Source: Hwanghaeella sp. (GTDB taxonomy: Bacteria; Pseudomonadota; Alphaproteobacteria; UBA8366; Aestuariispiraceae). Taken from it: a stretch of DNA of 63,682 nt. The translations under genes and the position numbers were made by a program. The stretch is taken from positions 1 through 63,682 of the forward strand of contig JANQIT010000034.1 in the NCBI GenBank assembly GCA_028282025.1, given 5' to 3'. The notes beneath the pieces were generated by a model. It ran no database searches, was not told the origin of the DNA, and worked only from the letters and a program-made list of their open reading frames with translations. Numbering within the stretch: the first letter of the stretch is position 1; each line of letters opens with the position of its first letter. Shown in pieces: positions 24,938 to 34,676 of this stretch.

Positions 24938-27292
24938 CTATTCCCCTTCCTCGTCTTTCTTGGCCGCCGCCTTGGCGATACTCTGCGCATCCTTGGCGGA
25001 CCGGAAGACATCTCCCATCCGCGCCACGTTCGATCCCTCGACGCCGATCTCCTTCATGACTTCGTCGATCAAGGGGGCCTGAACGCGGTAGCGCAGGGCG
25101 CTGTCGATGACCTCGTCGGTCGGGCTTCTGCCGCCACCCCCGCCGTCGCCGCCAAGACCGTCGACATGCAGGATCTTGATGCCGTCGATATTCTCGATGG
25201 GTTTGACGCTTTCGCGCACGATCCCTTCAAGCCGCTCGACAAGCTGCGTCTTGAGCAGGGAAGCCCGCGCCTCCACGGTAAGGACGTTCTCCGCCTCGTT
25301 GCGAAGCCGCTGTGCTTCCGCCGCCACCGCGTCGGTCACCTTCGCCGCCTCCGCCGCGATCAGCGCGGCATCGGCATCCTTCTTCGCCATCAAACGGTCG
25401 ATTTCCGCGATGCGTTCGGCAATCCGTTTCTCCCGCATTGTGGATACCGCCTCTTCGGCGTCCACGGCTTTCGCCCGGGCCGCTTCGGTTTCGATCCGGG
25501 ACGAAGCTTCCTCCGCCTGCTTGGACAGAAGGGCGATCTGCCGCTCAATCTCCACAAGTTCGAGCACCTGGTCCCGCTGGATTTTGAGTTTCTTAAGGTC
25601 CTGCTCCTGCAGAATCCGCGCCTCGTCCAGCCCCCGGTCCGAGGCGATGCGTGCGCGCTCCACCTCTTCGTTCGCGGCAATCTCCGCTTCCTCTACGGAT
25701 TGCTTCTGCGCGATCTCCTGGGATTTCAGCAACCGTTCGCGTTCGATCCGGGATTTGTCGAGCGCGCGTTCCCCCGCGATCCGAACCTGTTCCACATGTT
25801 CGTTGCGTTTCAGCAGACGCGCCGCATGCTGTTCCTCCGCCTCCACGCGCGAGTCCCGCAACTGCCGGTCGGACGTAATTTTCGCCAGTTCGACAAGTTC
25901 GGTCGCTTCGACCCGCGCCTTCTCGGTCTCCCGGTTACGGGCGATCTCCCGCGCCTCCGTTTCCTGTTGGGTGGTGATACGGTCTTCCGTCAGTTGCCGT
26001 TCGGACAGGATCCGCGCGCGTTCCAGTTCCTCGCGGGCGGCGATTTCGGCGCTTTCCGTCGCCTGCCGTTGGGCGATCTGTTCGGCGCTGATCAGCTTAT
26101 CCCGCTCGATCCGCGCCTTTTCGATCTCCCGGTTGCGGGCGATCTCGCGATCCTCGGTCTCCTGCTCCGCCGCGATGCGGGCTTCCGTCAACTGGCGCTC
26201 CGAAACGATCCGCGCGCGTTCGATATCTTCATGCGCGGCAATTTCGTTCGTTTCGATATCGTGGCGCTGCTTGATCTGTTCCGACCGAAGGATTTTCTCA
26301 CGGGCGATCCGGGCCTGTTCCAGCTCCCGTTCCTGCGCGATCCGGGCGGCCTCCACTTCCTGGTGCGCCTTGATTTCGATCTCTTCCAGGGTGCGGCGCT
26401 TCTGAATATCGAACTGCCGCGTTTCGTTCTCGCTTTCGATCCGCGACTTTTCCGCTTCCGCCTGTTGAGCGACCCGGGTGCGCTGGATATTCGCCTGCTG
26501 TTCCGCACGCATGGCTTCCAGGTTCTTTTCCTGGGCAAGGCGGGAATTCTCGCTCTCCTCCTCCAGCTTCAAGGTTTCCTTTTCCGCTTCCAGATTGCGG
26601 GAGCGGATCGCCACGATTGAGGATTGCTCGATGTCGTTCCGCAGCTTCCGGCGCGATTCGATGGTTTCGATCAGTTGAGTCAAACCTTCCGCATCGAACC
26701 GGTTCGCGGGGTTGAAATATTCCAGATTGGTTTGGTCCAGATCGGTGATCGCAACGGATTCAAGCTCAAGACCGTTCTTGGCGAGCGCTTCCGCGGCGCG
26801 GTGTTCCACCTGCTCGACATAATCGCCGCGCTTCTCGTGCATTTCATCGAGCGTCATTTCGGCGGCTACCGAACGCAAGGAACCGACGAACTTACCGGAC
26901 AGAAGGTCGGCAAGACCGTCCGCCTCCATCGTGCGGCGGCCCAGGGTGGAGGCCGCCGCCGCTACGGCATCTTTCTTCTGGACCACGCGGACAAAGAATT
27001 CCGCTTCTATATCCACCCGCATGCGGTCGCGCGTGATCACCGCATCCTCGTTCGCGCGCGCGACGGGAATCCGCACGACGTTAAGGTTGACCGGCGTCAC
27101 CTCGTGCACGATGGGAAGCACCAGCGCGCCGCCGTTGATGACCACGGTTTCCCCGCCCAAGCCCGTGCGGACGAAGGCGATTTCCTTCGAGGAACGGTGA
27201 TACAGCCAATGAAGCAGATAGACGCCGATGGCGATCGCGATGATCGCCACAATGAGCCACAGTATGATTGACCCGATCAGTCCCGCCGTCAT
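24938..27292 (-). CDS. Flotillin-like SPFH protein with 29 hendecad repeats
   Basis: A 784-residue membrane-anchored protein. Residues 8-31 form one transmembrane helix, about 35-225 the SPFH (band 7) domain (SSKEIAFVRTGLGGETVVINGG, ITRDRMRVDIEAEFFVRV), and 225-660 a highly charged coiled coil. Within it, residues 270-588 divide without gaps into 29 consecutive 11-residue units with a hydrophobic residue at position 5, for example ERARIVSERQL and TEARIAAEQET. ATG 27292 follows GGAGGATTGAACC. Flotillin-like proteins make oligomeric membrane rings; finding one inside a transport and catabolism operon is unusual. It may scaffold the ABC transporter or downstream enzymes (inference). Confidence 0.88.
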   Translation of the reverse strand: MTAGLIGSIILWLIVAIIAIAIGVYLLHWLYHRSSKEIAFVRTGLGGETVVINGGALVLPIVHEVTPVNLNVVRIPVARANEDAVITRDRMRVDIEAEFFVRVVQKKDAVAAAASTLGRRTMEADGLADLLSGKFVGSLRSVAAEMTLDEMHEKRGDYVEQVEHRAAEALAKNGLELESVAITDLDQTNLEYFNPANRFDAEGLTQLIETIESRRKLRNDIEQSSIVAIRSRNLEAEKETLKLEEESENSRLAQEKNLEAMRAEQQANIQRTRVAQQAEAEKSRIESENETRQFDIQKRRTLEEIEIKAHQEVEAARIAQERELEQARIAREKILRSEQIKQRHDIETNEIAAHEDIERARIVSERQLTEARIAAEQETEDREIARNREIEKARIERDKLISAEQIAQRQATESAEIAAREELERARILSERQLTEDRITTQQETEAREIARNRETEKARVEATELVELAKITSDRQLRDSRVEAEEQHAARLLKRNEHVEQVRIAGERALDKSRIERERLLKSQEIAQKQSVEEAEIAANEEVERARIASDRGLDEARILQEQDLKKLKIQRDQVLELVEIERQIALLSKQAEEASSRIETEAARAKAVDAEEAVSTMREKRIAERIAEIDRLMAKKDADAALIAAEAAKVTDAVAAEAQRLRNEAENVLTVEARASLLKTQLVERLEGIVRESVKPIENIDGIKILHVDGLGGDGGGGGRSPTDEVIDSALRYRVQAPLIDEVMKEIGVEGSNVARMGDVFRSAKDAQSIAKAAAKKDEEGE
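25529..26485 (-). repeat. Hendecad (33-bp period) repeat array in the flotillin-like gene
   Basis: Coding repeat covering residues 270-588 of the SPFH protein. The 11-residue period gives a 33-bp nucleotide period. Two longer stretches beginning EIAAHEDIER and EIAAREELER are offset by exactly 66 residues, and a third (EIAANEEVER) by a further 121, all multiples of 11. This points to growth by internal duplication. Confidence 0.85.
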
Positions 27293-27304
27293 GGTTCAAT
27301 CCTC

Positions 27305-28141
27305 CTACTTTTGTAACGTCAAAGCCTTGAAGGCCTTGGTCTGTTCGGTCAGCGCCACCTCGGTCGGCAGACGCTCCATGGAGGAAGCGCCGTAAAAACC
27401 ATGGCATGCTTCCGTATTGTCCAGAACGTATTGCGCATCTTCCGGCATGGAGACCGGACCGCCATGCACCAGGATCAAGACGTCCGGATTGACCTTCAGC
27501 GCGGCCGAACCCCAGGCATCCACCAGGGCCGGACAATCTTCCAGTTTCAGCGCCGTCTCGGCCCCGATTGCGCCGCCGGTCGTCAGCCCCATATGGCAGA
27601 CGATGATGTCCGCGCCGGCGGCGGCCATGGCGGCCGCCTCATCCTCGTTGAAGACATAGGGCGTCGTCAGCATGTCTTTCCGATGCGCCAGGGCGATCAT
27701 ATCGACCTCCTGGCTGTAGGACATGCCCGTCTCTTCCAGATTGGCGCGGAAGGTTCCGTCGATAAGGCCCACGGTCGGGAAATTCTGCACGCCGGAGAAT
27801 CCGACGGCCTTCACCTGATCCAAGTAATGGTCGAACATGCAGAAAGGATCGGTCCCGTTGACGCCGGCCAGCACGGGCGTCTTCTTCGTCACCGGCAGGA
27901 CTTCGCGCGCCATCTCCATAACGATTTCGTTCGCATTGCCATAGGCCAGCAGACCGGACAGCGATCCCCGCCCCGCCATCCGGTAACGGCCGGAATTGTA
28001 GATAACGATAAGGTCTATGCCGCCCGCTTCCTCGCACTTGGCCGACAGGCCCGTCCCCGCGCCGCCGCCGACAATCGGGTCTCCGCGCCGCTTCATGTCT
28101 TGGAATTTCTCCAACAGGTCCTTGCGTTCAAAGCGCGGCAT
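27305..28141 (-). CDS. PF09370-family (PEP-hydrolase-like) TIM-barrel protein
   Basis: A 278-residue free-standing TIM barrel of the PF09370 family (PEP hydrolase-like, also called TIM-barrel signal transduction). Typical strings are [50 protein letters not shown] and [19 protein letters not shown]. Its start overlaps the end of the ABC-UPF0261 gene by 14 bp. In bacteria UPF0261 and PF09370 genes are often neighbours, and the tomato antiviral protein Tm-1 carries both as one chain. The reaction is not established; the name PEP hydrolase comes from distant similarity. Confidence 0.87.
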   Translation of the reverse strand: MPRFERKDLLEKFQDMKRRGDPIVGGGAGTGLSAKCEEAGGIDLIVIYNSGRYRMAGRGSLSGLLAYGNANEIVMEMAREVLPVTKKTPVLAGVNGTDPFCMFDHYLDQVKAVGFSGVQNFPTVGLIDGTFRANLEETGMSYSQEVDMIALAHRKDMLTTPYVFNEDEAAAMAAAGADIIVCHMGLTTGGAIGAETALKLEDCPALVDAWGSAALKVNPDVLILVHGGPVSMPEDAQYVLDNTEACHGFYGASSMERLPTEVALTEQTKAFKALTLQK

Positions 28142-30407
28142 GTCTTTCCGTCCTTCTTATCGGGTTGATCTCATCCAGGGCTGTCACGACCGCCGCCGCG
28201 AAAGCCGGGTCGTTGATGTGATGCGGCACGCGGATCAGCCGGCGGCTCGCGGTTTCCTGAAACCGCCCGGCGATGGCGTCGAAAAGCGCCTTGTCCGCAG
28301 CCGGGTCGTGAAAGGCCTGTCCCGGCGCATCCAGCGCGGAGACCCCGCCTTCCGGCAGGAGAAAACGGACCGGCCCTGTCATTTCGTTCAGCCTGCCGGC
28401 GATCCACTCCCCCATCCGGGCGGTTTCCTCGGCGGTCGTGCGCATCAGCGTGACCTGGGGATTATGCTCGACAAAGGTCCGCTGCCGGTATTTCTCAGGC
28501 ACCGTGTCGGGCGATCCGAAATTCACCATGTCGAGCGCGCCCACCGACCCGACATAGGGGATTCGCGTGCGGATGAAGGCGCCGAATCGGTCTTCCGTCG
28601 ATGGGAAGACACCGCCCATCATCATGTCGCAGATCTCGGTCGTGGTCAGATCTACGGCAGCGGACAGCAGGCCGCTATCGGCCAGCTTCTCCATCGACCG
28701 TCCCCCGGTTCCGGTCGCATGGAAGACCAGGCATTCGTAGCTGTCCTCAAGCTGGCGTGCGATTTGTTGAATGGCGGTCGTCGTCACACCGAACATGGTT
28801 AGGCCCAGGCCCGGCTTGTCGCGGTGGGGCCGGTTGCGCGCCGAGGCGGGTTCCTTGTTCTTCACCATACCGGCAAGGGCATTCGCGCCATTGGCCAGAA
28901 TGGTGCGCGAAATCCGGTTCAGGCCCTGAACGTCCGTGACGGAATACATCATCATGATATCCGCCGGGCCGACATATTGCCCAACATCGCCGGACGCCAC
29001 CGTGGAGATCATCACCTTCGGGACCCCGACCGGCAGCCGCCGCATGGCGGGCGTGACCAGCGACGTCCCCCCCGACCCGGCGGCCGAGATGACACCGCCG
29101 ATGCCGCGCTGGCGCAGAATCCAGTTCTCGAACGCGTCCGCCATATTGCGGACGGATTCGCCGCGGTCCCCGGTGAAGACCGCGGATGCGCCGCCACGGT
29201 GATAGGCCGCGACCATATGGGGCGGCACATCCGCCGAGGATGGCTTGCCCGACGTCGACAGGTCCACTGTCTTCACCGGAATGCCGTGCTCCTGCAGGCA
29301 ATCGCGAATGTAACTGAGTTCGACGCCCTTAGTATCGAAAGTGCCGGCCACATAGACATCGTCGCCCAGCAACTGAGCGGCTGGTGTCGGGGGCGCCGCG
29401 AAAAGCGGTTCCGGCTTCTCGTCAAAGGGCCGCGCACCGGCTTCCGTTCGGACGGTGCGCACAGGCTCTTGCGACCCCCCGGCCCCTTCCAGCCAGGCGG
29501 CCCGCGACCAGCGCGTCGGAGGCACGTAGACGAGGGAGTCCGCCCCGCCGGCCTGTTCCGGAACCGGGACTTCCGGTTCCTCCTCCCGCACATCCTCGGA
29601 TGGCGGCGGCGTCGGAGCCGATGGGCCGGCCGCCTGTTCTACCGGAATAATCGCCTGCGCTTCTTCATGCGAATGCCGCCCGACGCCGAGCAGCCGTTCC
29701 TGCAAGGTGCGGTCGGCGGCAAGCTGCGCCGCCGGCAGGATCTGATTGATCCGGCCGTTGACCATGATCGCCACATCTTCGGCAATCGCCGTCGCCACCG
29801 AGATATTCTGCTCGATCAGCAGGATTGCGACATCCGCCTCCTCGGCAAGCGCGCTGAGCAGCGATTCGACCTGTTCGACGATGACAGGCGCCAACCCTTC
29901 CGTCGGTTCGTCCAGGATCAACAATTGCGGGTCCTGCAGAAGGGCGCGGGAAATCGCCACCATCTGCTGCTCTCCGCCGGAGAGTTGTCCGCCGCTGTTG
30001 TTCCGCCTTTCCGCTAGTCTGGGGAAAGTGTCGTAGATGCGCTCGATGGTCCAGGCGCCCGAGCCGGACTCGGCCAGCCGAAGATGCTCGTGAACCGTCA
30101 GCGAGGGCCATAGACGGCGGCCCTGCGGCGTGTAACCGATCCCGAGCGAGGCGACTTTGTGCGGCGGCTGACCGGAAATCTCCGTCCCGCCGAAGCGGAT
30201 CGACCCGCGCCGGATCGGCAGCATGCCCATGATCGCGTTGCACAGCGTTGTCTTGCCCATGCCGTTCCTGCCGACAACGGCGTGAACGCCATGTTCCAGC
30301 GTCAGATCGACCCCTTGCAGGGCGTGCGACTGGCCATAATAGACATGCAGGTCCCGGACCTGCAGGATTGCGGCGGGCGCTTTGCGGTTGCGGGAACGGT
30401 CAGCCAT
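28128..30407 (-). CDS. ABC ATPase (LivF type) fused to a Tm-1-like/UPF0261 domain
   Basis: A 759-residue fusion. Residues 13-245 form a LivF-type ABC ATPase: Walker A GRNGMGKT at 46-53, signature LSGGEQQ at 142-148, Walker B LLILDEP at 162-168. About 100 residues rich in Pro, Ala and Glu form a linker. From about residue 350 ([21 protein letters not shown]) to the end there is a complete UPF0261/Tm-1-like domain with its Gly-rich [15 protein letters not shown] and [16 protein letters not shown] motifs. I chose ATG 30407 because it overlaps the preceding ATPase stop and fits LivF length; the frame runs nine codons further up. The fusion joins the membrane transporter to a putative ATP-binding enzyme and overlaps the PF09370 gene downstream. 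Fusion by sequencing error is unlikely since the frame is continuous across the linker. Confidence 0.88.
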   Translation of the reverse strand: MADRSRNRKAPAAILQVRDLHVYYGQSHALQGVDLTLEHGVHAVVGRNGMGKTTLCNAIMGMLPIRRGSIRFGGTEISGQPPHKVASLGIGYTPQGRRLWPSLTVHEHLRLAESGSGAWTIERIYDTFPRLAERRNNSGGQLSGGEQQMVAISRALLQDPQLLILDEPTEGLAPVIVEQVESLLSALAEEADVAILLIEQNISVATAIAEDVAIMVNGRINQILPAAQLAADRTLQERLLGVGRHSHEEAQAIIPVEQAAGPSAPTPPPSEDVREEEPEVPVPEQAGGADSLVYVPPTRWSRAAWLEGAGGSQEPVRTVRTEAGARPFDEKPEPLFAAPPTPAAQLLGDDVYVAGTFDTKGVELSYIRDCLQEHGIPVKTVDLSTSGKPSSADVPPHMVAAYHRGGASAVFTGDRGESVRNMADAFENWILRQRGIGGVISAAGSGGTSLVTPAMRRLPVGVPKVMISTVASGDVGQYVGPADIMMMYSVTDVQGLNRISRTILANGANALAGMVKNKEPASARNRPHRDKPGLGLTMFGVTTTAIQQIARQLEDSYECLVFHATGTGGRSMEKLADSGLLSAAVDLTTTEICDMMMGGVFPSTEDRFGAFIRTRIPYVGSVGALDMVNFGSPDTVPEKYRQRTFVEHNPQVTLMRTTAEETARMGEWIAGRLNEMTGPVRFLLPEGGVSALDAPGQAFHDPAADKALFDAIAGRFQETASRRLIRVPHHINDPAFAAAVVTALDEINPIRRTERHAAL

Positions 30408-31215
30408 GACCAGCGCGCCCTCCCTCCTGACCATAGCCCTCGCCCAGATAGAGTTCCTGAACTTCAGGATCGTTTTCGATCTCTTCCGGCGTGCCTTCTT
30501 TGAAAATACGCCCGTTGTGCATCATGGTGACGCTTTCGGCGACCCGCAGTGCGACATCCATGTCGTGTTCGATGATGATGAAGCCGATATGTTCGGGCAG
30601 CGCCTGCAGAATCTCCACAAGCTGCGTCCGTTCCGCCGGCGACAGGCCCGCGGCGGGCTCGTCGAACAGGATCAGGCGCGGCGCGCCCGACAGCGCCAGA
30701 GCGATTTCCAACTGCCGCTGCTGACCGTGGCTGAGTTCCGCGACCGGCGTGTCGCGCACGTCTTCCAGGTGAACCGCGCCGATCAGGGTTTCGGTCATTT
30801 CCATCGCGGCGTCCGTCTCGCCGGGCCGCAGAAGCGAAAACCGCCCACGTTTGACCCCACGGCAGGCGAGGAAAATATTGTCGATCACCGTCAAGCCGTT
30901 GAACAGCAGGGAAATCTGATAGGTCCTGCGCAGCCCCCGGTGTATCCGGTCATAGACCGGCAGGTCGGTAACATCCTCACCGAAGAGACGGACCCGCCCG
31001 GTCGTGGGCGGAAAGTCCCCGGTGATGGCGTTGAACAGGGTTGTCTTGCCGGCTCCGTTGGAACCCAGGACGGCGCGACGCTCCCCCGCTCTGACGGTGA
31101 TATTGATATCCGCCAGTGCGACAAGGGCACCGAAATGCTGGCTCACCGCCTCAAGCTCCAGGGCGAACCGCCCGGTGCTTTGAAGTTGCGAGAGAGCGTC
31201 GTTGACGTTTGCCAC
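30400..31215 (-). CDS. Branched-chain-type ABC transporter ATPase (LivG type)
   Basis: A 271-residue ATPase: Walker [13 protein letters not shown], signature [15 protein letters not shown], Walker [14 protein letters not shown], then [14 protein letters not shown]. It starts at GTG 31215 (no ATG nearby fits). LivG-type ATPases pair with a LivF-type partner, here the fusion protein whose start overlaps the end of this gene by 8 bp. It powers the LivH/LivM-like permeases encoded upstream. Confidence 0.92.
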   Translation of the reverse strand: MANVNDALSQLQSTGRFALELEAVSQHFGALVALADINITVRAGERRAVLGSNGAGKTTLFNAITGDFPPTTGRVRLFGEDVTDLPVYDRIHRGLRRTYQISLLFNGLTVIDNIFLACRGVKRGRFSLLRPGETDAAMEMTETLIGAVHLEDVRDTPVAELSHGQQRQLEIALALSGAPRLILFDEPAAGLSPAERTQLVEILQALPEHIGFIIIEHDMDVALRVAESVTMMHNGRIFKEGTPEEIENDPEVQELYLGEGYGQEGGRAGHG

Positions 31216-31241
31216 TGTCCCAGGTCCCCGGAGACGCTAGA

Positions 31242-32489
31242 TCAGCACTCAGGATTGGAGCGGCTGACCGCACCGTATTTCAGGAACTCTTCGTACGGCT
31301 GACCGAGGGTCTGATTGACGCCCTTGATCACCTTGACGGTCTTGTTCACCAACTTGCCGTCCGGGCCTTCGGCCACTTCGGTGATGAAGGTATCGCCAAT
31401 GGCCTGACGGCGTTCGTCGAGCTTGACCACGCCCGTCGGCGTTTCGAATTCAAGCTTGGCCAGCGCCTCACGGTATTTCTTACCGCCGTCCGACAGATCG
31501 CCGCCGACCTGTTCCAACGCCAGAAGGGCCGCCTTCGTGTTGATGTAATAAGCCCAGGAGAAGATCGTCGGCGAGGGGAACCCGTCCGGGAACTGCTTTT
31601 GATACTGCTCCGTGAACGCAACCCAAGCCGGATCGTCCCAGGTATCGGAAATCGGGCCGGCCGCCGGCGTACCGATGATGAAGTTCCGGGTCCGTCCCTT
31701 GGAGCCGAGAACCGATTGATCGACGGTGATCGATCCGCCGATCAGCGGCAGGTCGCCGCCGGCCTGTTCGTATTGGGTCAGGAAGTTAACGGCATCGGCC
31801 CCGCCCAATGCGACATAAATCGCGTCCACATCATCCGGCAGCGCGGCGATGACGGAGGAATAATCCTTGTTGCCGATCGGCACCCAGAAGCGGGCGTCCA
31901 CCGGCGCTTCCCCGCCCAGGCGGCAGAACGGCTCCAGGAATCCGAAGACCTGCGTATAGGGGAAGGAATAATCTTCCGCCAGCACGGCCAGCTTACGATA
32001 GCCCTTCTCGTTGTAAACATACTCCCCAAGGCCCGCCATCCACTGGGCGCCCTCGGTGTTAAACCGGAAGAAGTTCTCCGACGGGCTGCGAAGCGTCGTG
32101 TCCTGCGCCCCGGAGGATCCGTTGATGAAGGTCACATTCGGCTGCGTCTTGGAATAGTCCTTCACGGCCAGGCCTTCGGAACCCGACAGCGGCCCGACCA
32201 TGATCTGCACGCCGTCCTGCTCGACCAATTTGCGGGTCGCGCGGATCGCGCTGTCCGGGGACGCGTCGGAAGATCCCTTGATCACCTCGATCTTCTTACC
32301 GCCCGCGGTATAACCGAACTCTTCCAGCGCCATATCGACGCCGCGCATACTGTCCTCGCCAAGCGCCGCAAACGCGCCTTCGAGAACAGCGAGAGCACCC
32401 ATCTTAATGGTTTCCGCCGACACCGCGCCGGGCGTCAACATCGCCACGGCCGCGCCCGCTAACAGTGTTTTCTTCACTAACCCAAACAT
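31242..32489 (-). CDS. ABC transporter substrate-binding protein (LivJ/LivK, peripla_BP_6 type)
   Basis: A 415-residue periplasmic protein with signal peptide MFGLVKKTLLAGAAVAMLTPGAVSA; ATG 32489 follows the strong site TAGGAGGAAAGAG. The Venus-flytrap fold is recognised from LEGAFAALGEDSMRGVDMALEEFGY, GSSDASPDSAIRATRKLVEQDG and IMVGPLSGSEGLAVKDY. It captures the transported compound for the LivH/M/G/F-like complex. The family binds branched-chain amino acids, amides, urea and aromatic acids, so the ligand is open. It lies between the permease and ATPase genes. Confidence 0.92.
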   Translation of the reverse strand: MFGLVKKTLLAGAAVAMLTPGAVSAETIKMGALAVLEGAFAALGEDSMRGVDMALEEFGYTAGGKKIEVIKGSSDASPDSAIRATRKLVEQDGVQIMVGPLSGSEGLAVKDYSKTQPNVTFINGSSGAQDTTLRSPSENFFRFNTEGAQWMAGLGEYVYNEKGYRKLAVLAEDYSFPYTQVFGFLEPFCRLGGEAPVDARFWVPIGNKDYSSVIAALPDDVDAIYVALGGADAVNFLTQYEQAGGDLPLIGGSITVDQSVLGSKGRTRNFIIGTPAAGPISDTWDDPAWVAFTEQYQKQFPDGFPSPTIFSWAYYINTKAALLALEQVGGDLSDGGKKYREALAKLEFETPTGVVKLDERRQAIGDTFITEVAEGPDGKLVNKTVKVIKGVNQTLGQPYEEFLKYGAVSRSNPEC

Positions 32490-32516
32490 CTCTTTCCTCC
32501 TATATGGTTTTTTTAC

Positions 32517-33584
32517 TTAAACTCTTTCAGAAGCCACCCGGTCGGATGAGTCTTCAACCGCCCGGCCGGTGCTGTGCAGCGGCTTGCGGCGAAGGTACAG
32601 TTTTGCTTTCGCACGCTCCCAAAGGCCCAGAAGACCGTCGGGCGAAAACAAAACGATCAACAGAAAAGCGATCCCGATAACCGTGTTGAAGCGCTCCCGG
32701 TCGATCAGGTCGATTGCGAAATTCTCCAACAGGACAAAGGCGATAGCGCCCAGGAAAGGTCCTATCGGGTGGCGCATGCCGCCGACGACGGCGATGACCA
32801 GGATATCGATCACCACATCCACCCCGACCGACCCGGGAGAGATCCGGCCATTGAACCAGACCATCAGCACCCCGGCGGTCCCGGCGATAGAACCGGAAAG
32901 AAAGTAGGCGGCGATGCGGTGTATCGTGACGTTGAAGCCGAGCGCCCGCATCCGCCGCGGATTATCGCGAATGGCCTGCAGGCCCAGGCCGAAGGTAGAG
33001 CGCGCCGCATAGACGACGGCAAAATAGAAGGCCGCCGCAATCGTCAGCGTGAGGTAGTAGAACGGGATCGGGTCGCGCCAGTAAACGCCGAAAAGGGTCG
33101 GCGGCTCAATGCCGGCATATCCGGTAAACCCGTTGAACAGCACATAGTTCTGCCGCACGAAATAGAAGAAGGCGACGGCGATCGCCAGCGTGATCATGAT
33201 CGTGTAGATGCCCTCTGTCCGGACGGAAATCGCACCGACGAACGCGCTGAACAGGGCCGCGATGAAGATCGACGCAAGGATCGTCAGCCACCAGGGCCAG
33301 CCCAGCCCCATAACCTCGACGCTGTTGGTTCCCAGGATGGCCATCGAATATCCGGCCACGCCGGCCACGCTCAATTGCGACAGGCTGACCATGCCGCCAT
33401 ACCCGGCCAGCAGCATCAGTGACAGGCCGATGGTCCCCAGGATCAGCGAATAGGCGCCGATCTGAAAGGTGAAGAAGTCGCTTGTGAAGGCCGGATAGGC
33501 CAGCAGGAATACGGCGATTACATAGTTGGCGGGGTGAATATCGCTGAAGGACCAGGATCCGGAAAACAGGCGTCTGACATTCAT
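32517..33584 (-). CDS. Branched-chain-type ABC transporter permease (LivM type)
   Basis: A 355-residue inner-membrane permease with about 9-10 hydrophobic helices, including the LivM segment LSLMLLAGYGGMVSLSQLSVAG and the late RTFGLGLQAIRDNPRRMRALG-like cytoplasmic loop that contacts the ATPase. Starts 4 bp after the LivH-type stop. The charged C-terminal tail (KAKLYLRRKPLHSTG) is cytoplasmic. Confidence 0.92.
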   Translation of the reverse strand: MNVRRLFSGSWSFSDIHPANYVIAVFLLAYPAFTSDFFTFQIGAYSLILGTIGLSLMLLAGYGGMVSLSQLSVAGVAGYSMAILGTNSVEVMGLGWPWWLTILASIFIAALFSAFVGAISVRTEGIYTIMITLAIAVAFFYFVRQNYVLFNGFTGYAGIEPPTLFGVYWRDPIPFYYLTLTIAAAFYFAVVYAARSTFGLGLQAIRDNPRRMRALGFNVTIHRIAAYFLSGSIAGTAGVLMVWFNGRISPGSVGVDVVIDILVIAVVGGMRHPIGPFLGAIAFVLLENFAIDLIDRERFNTVIGIAFLLIVLFSPDGLLGLWERAKAKLYLRRKPLHSTGRAVEDSSDRVASERV

Positions 33585-33587
33585 GGT

Positions 33588-34640
33588 TCAGCGTCCCCCC
33601 ATGATACCCTGGGGCCTGACCGCCAGGACGACGACCATGATCAGGAAGGTCAGAACGACGCCGTAGGTCGGGAAGTAGGCCAGGCCGAACTGCTCGGCCA
33701 GACCGACCAGCAAGGCCCCGATGGCCGCCCCGGTCACCGACCCCAGCCCACCGACGATCACGACGACCAGGGACGCCAGAAGATAGCGCACGTCCTCTCC
33801 GGGCGCGATGGACAGCGCCGTGCCCCCGACCACCCCGGCGAAACCGGCCAACCCCGCCCCGATGGCGAACACCATCGCGAAGACGAGTTGTACATTCACC
33901 CCGGTGGCGGCCAGCATTTCCCGGTCGTTGACGCCGGCGCGGATCATCATGCCCAACCGGGTCCGGTTCAGGAACAGCCACAGGGCCACGCCGATGGCTA
34001 CCGCCACGGCCAGCACGGCCAGCCGGTAGACGGGGTATTTGATGTAAACTTCCTGACCCGAGGAACGGATTGTCGAAATCACCGGCAATTCCGCCGCCCC
34101 GAACAACCATTCCGGCGGGGAGAACTGGTAAGTCGTCCCGGTCCAGATCGCCAGCATCAGGTCAGCGGCGATGATGGAGATGCCGATTGTCACCAGGGTC
34201 TGCCGCAGATCGTCGCCCTGCATGCGCCGGAACACGAGAACCTGAAGCAGAACGCCGGAAATCGCGACGGACAGGAAGGCGACGATCAGCCCCAGGAACC
34301 AGCTTCCCGACGCATCGGCCACCTCATAGCCGATATAGGCGCCGAGCAGATACATGGAGCCATGCGCCAGATTGACGTTCCGCATCAGTCCGAAGACCAA
34401 AGTGAACCCGCTGGCGACCAGGAAATACAGTCCGGCCAGCGTAATACCGTTGAGCAGGGTGTTGACGAAGGTCTTCTTGCGCCCGATGGCGGAGACAAGC
34501 CAGTCGGGCCAGACGGCAAAGATCAGCCAGGCAAAGACGGCGGCGGCCAGGACGATCACGATGGCCCAAAAAGTATGCCGTTCGACGAACGATCTCATCG
34601 AAGCACGGCCGCCAAGCGAAGCCGGCGCGGCATTGGCCAT
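33588..34640 (-). CDS. Branched-chain-type ABC transporter permease (LivH type)
   Basis: A roughly 350-residue permease, first gene of the 13-gene operon. The frame is open to a GTG at 34676; I show the ATG at 34640 (MANAAPASLGG) but the choice is uncertain. LivH features are LNGITLAGLYFLVASGFTLVFGLMRNVNLAHGSMYLLGAY and the EAA-like loop RTRLGMMIRAGVNDREMLAATG. It has an N-terminal extension of about 35 residues and a leading helix (WAIVIVLAAAVFAWLIFAV) compared with short LivH proteins. Confidence 0.9.
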   Translation of the reverse strand: MANAAPASLGGRASMRSFVERHTFWAIVIVLAAAVFAWLIFAVWPDWLVSAIGRKKTFVNTLLNGITLAGLYFLVASGFTLVFGLMRNVNLAHGSMYLLGAYIGYEVADASGSWFLGLIVAFLSVAISGVLLQVLVFRRMQGDDLRQTLVTIGISIIAADLMLAIWTGTTYQFSPPEWLFGAAELPVISTIRSSGQEVYIKYPVYRLAVLAVAVAIGVALWLFLNRTRLGMMIRAGVNDREMLAATGVNVQLVFAMVFAIGAGLAGFAGVVGGTALSIAPGEDVRYLLASLVVVIVGGLGSVTGAAIGALLVGLAEQFGLAYFPTYGVVLTFLIMVVVLAVRPQGIMGGR

Positions 34641-34676
34641 AAAACCGCCAAACGCATCCCTGTTTCCTCCCGTCAC

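Noticed and set aside
24278..26620. 780-codon plus-strand frame opposite the SRPBCC and SPFH genes
   Set aside because: The repetitive Arg/Leu/Phe/Asp-rich translation mirrors the charged repeats on the other strand. The minus-strand genes have motifs, ribosome sites and overlaps; this frame has none.
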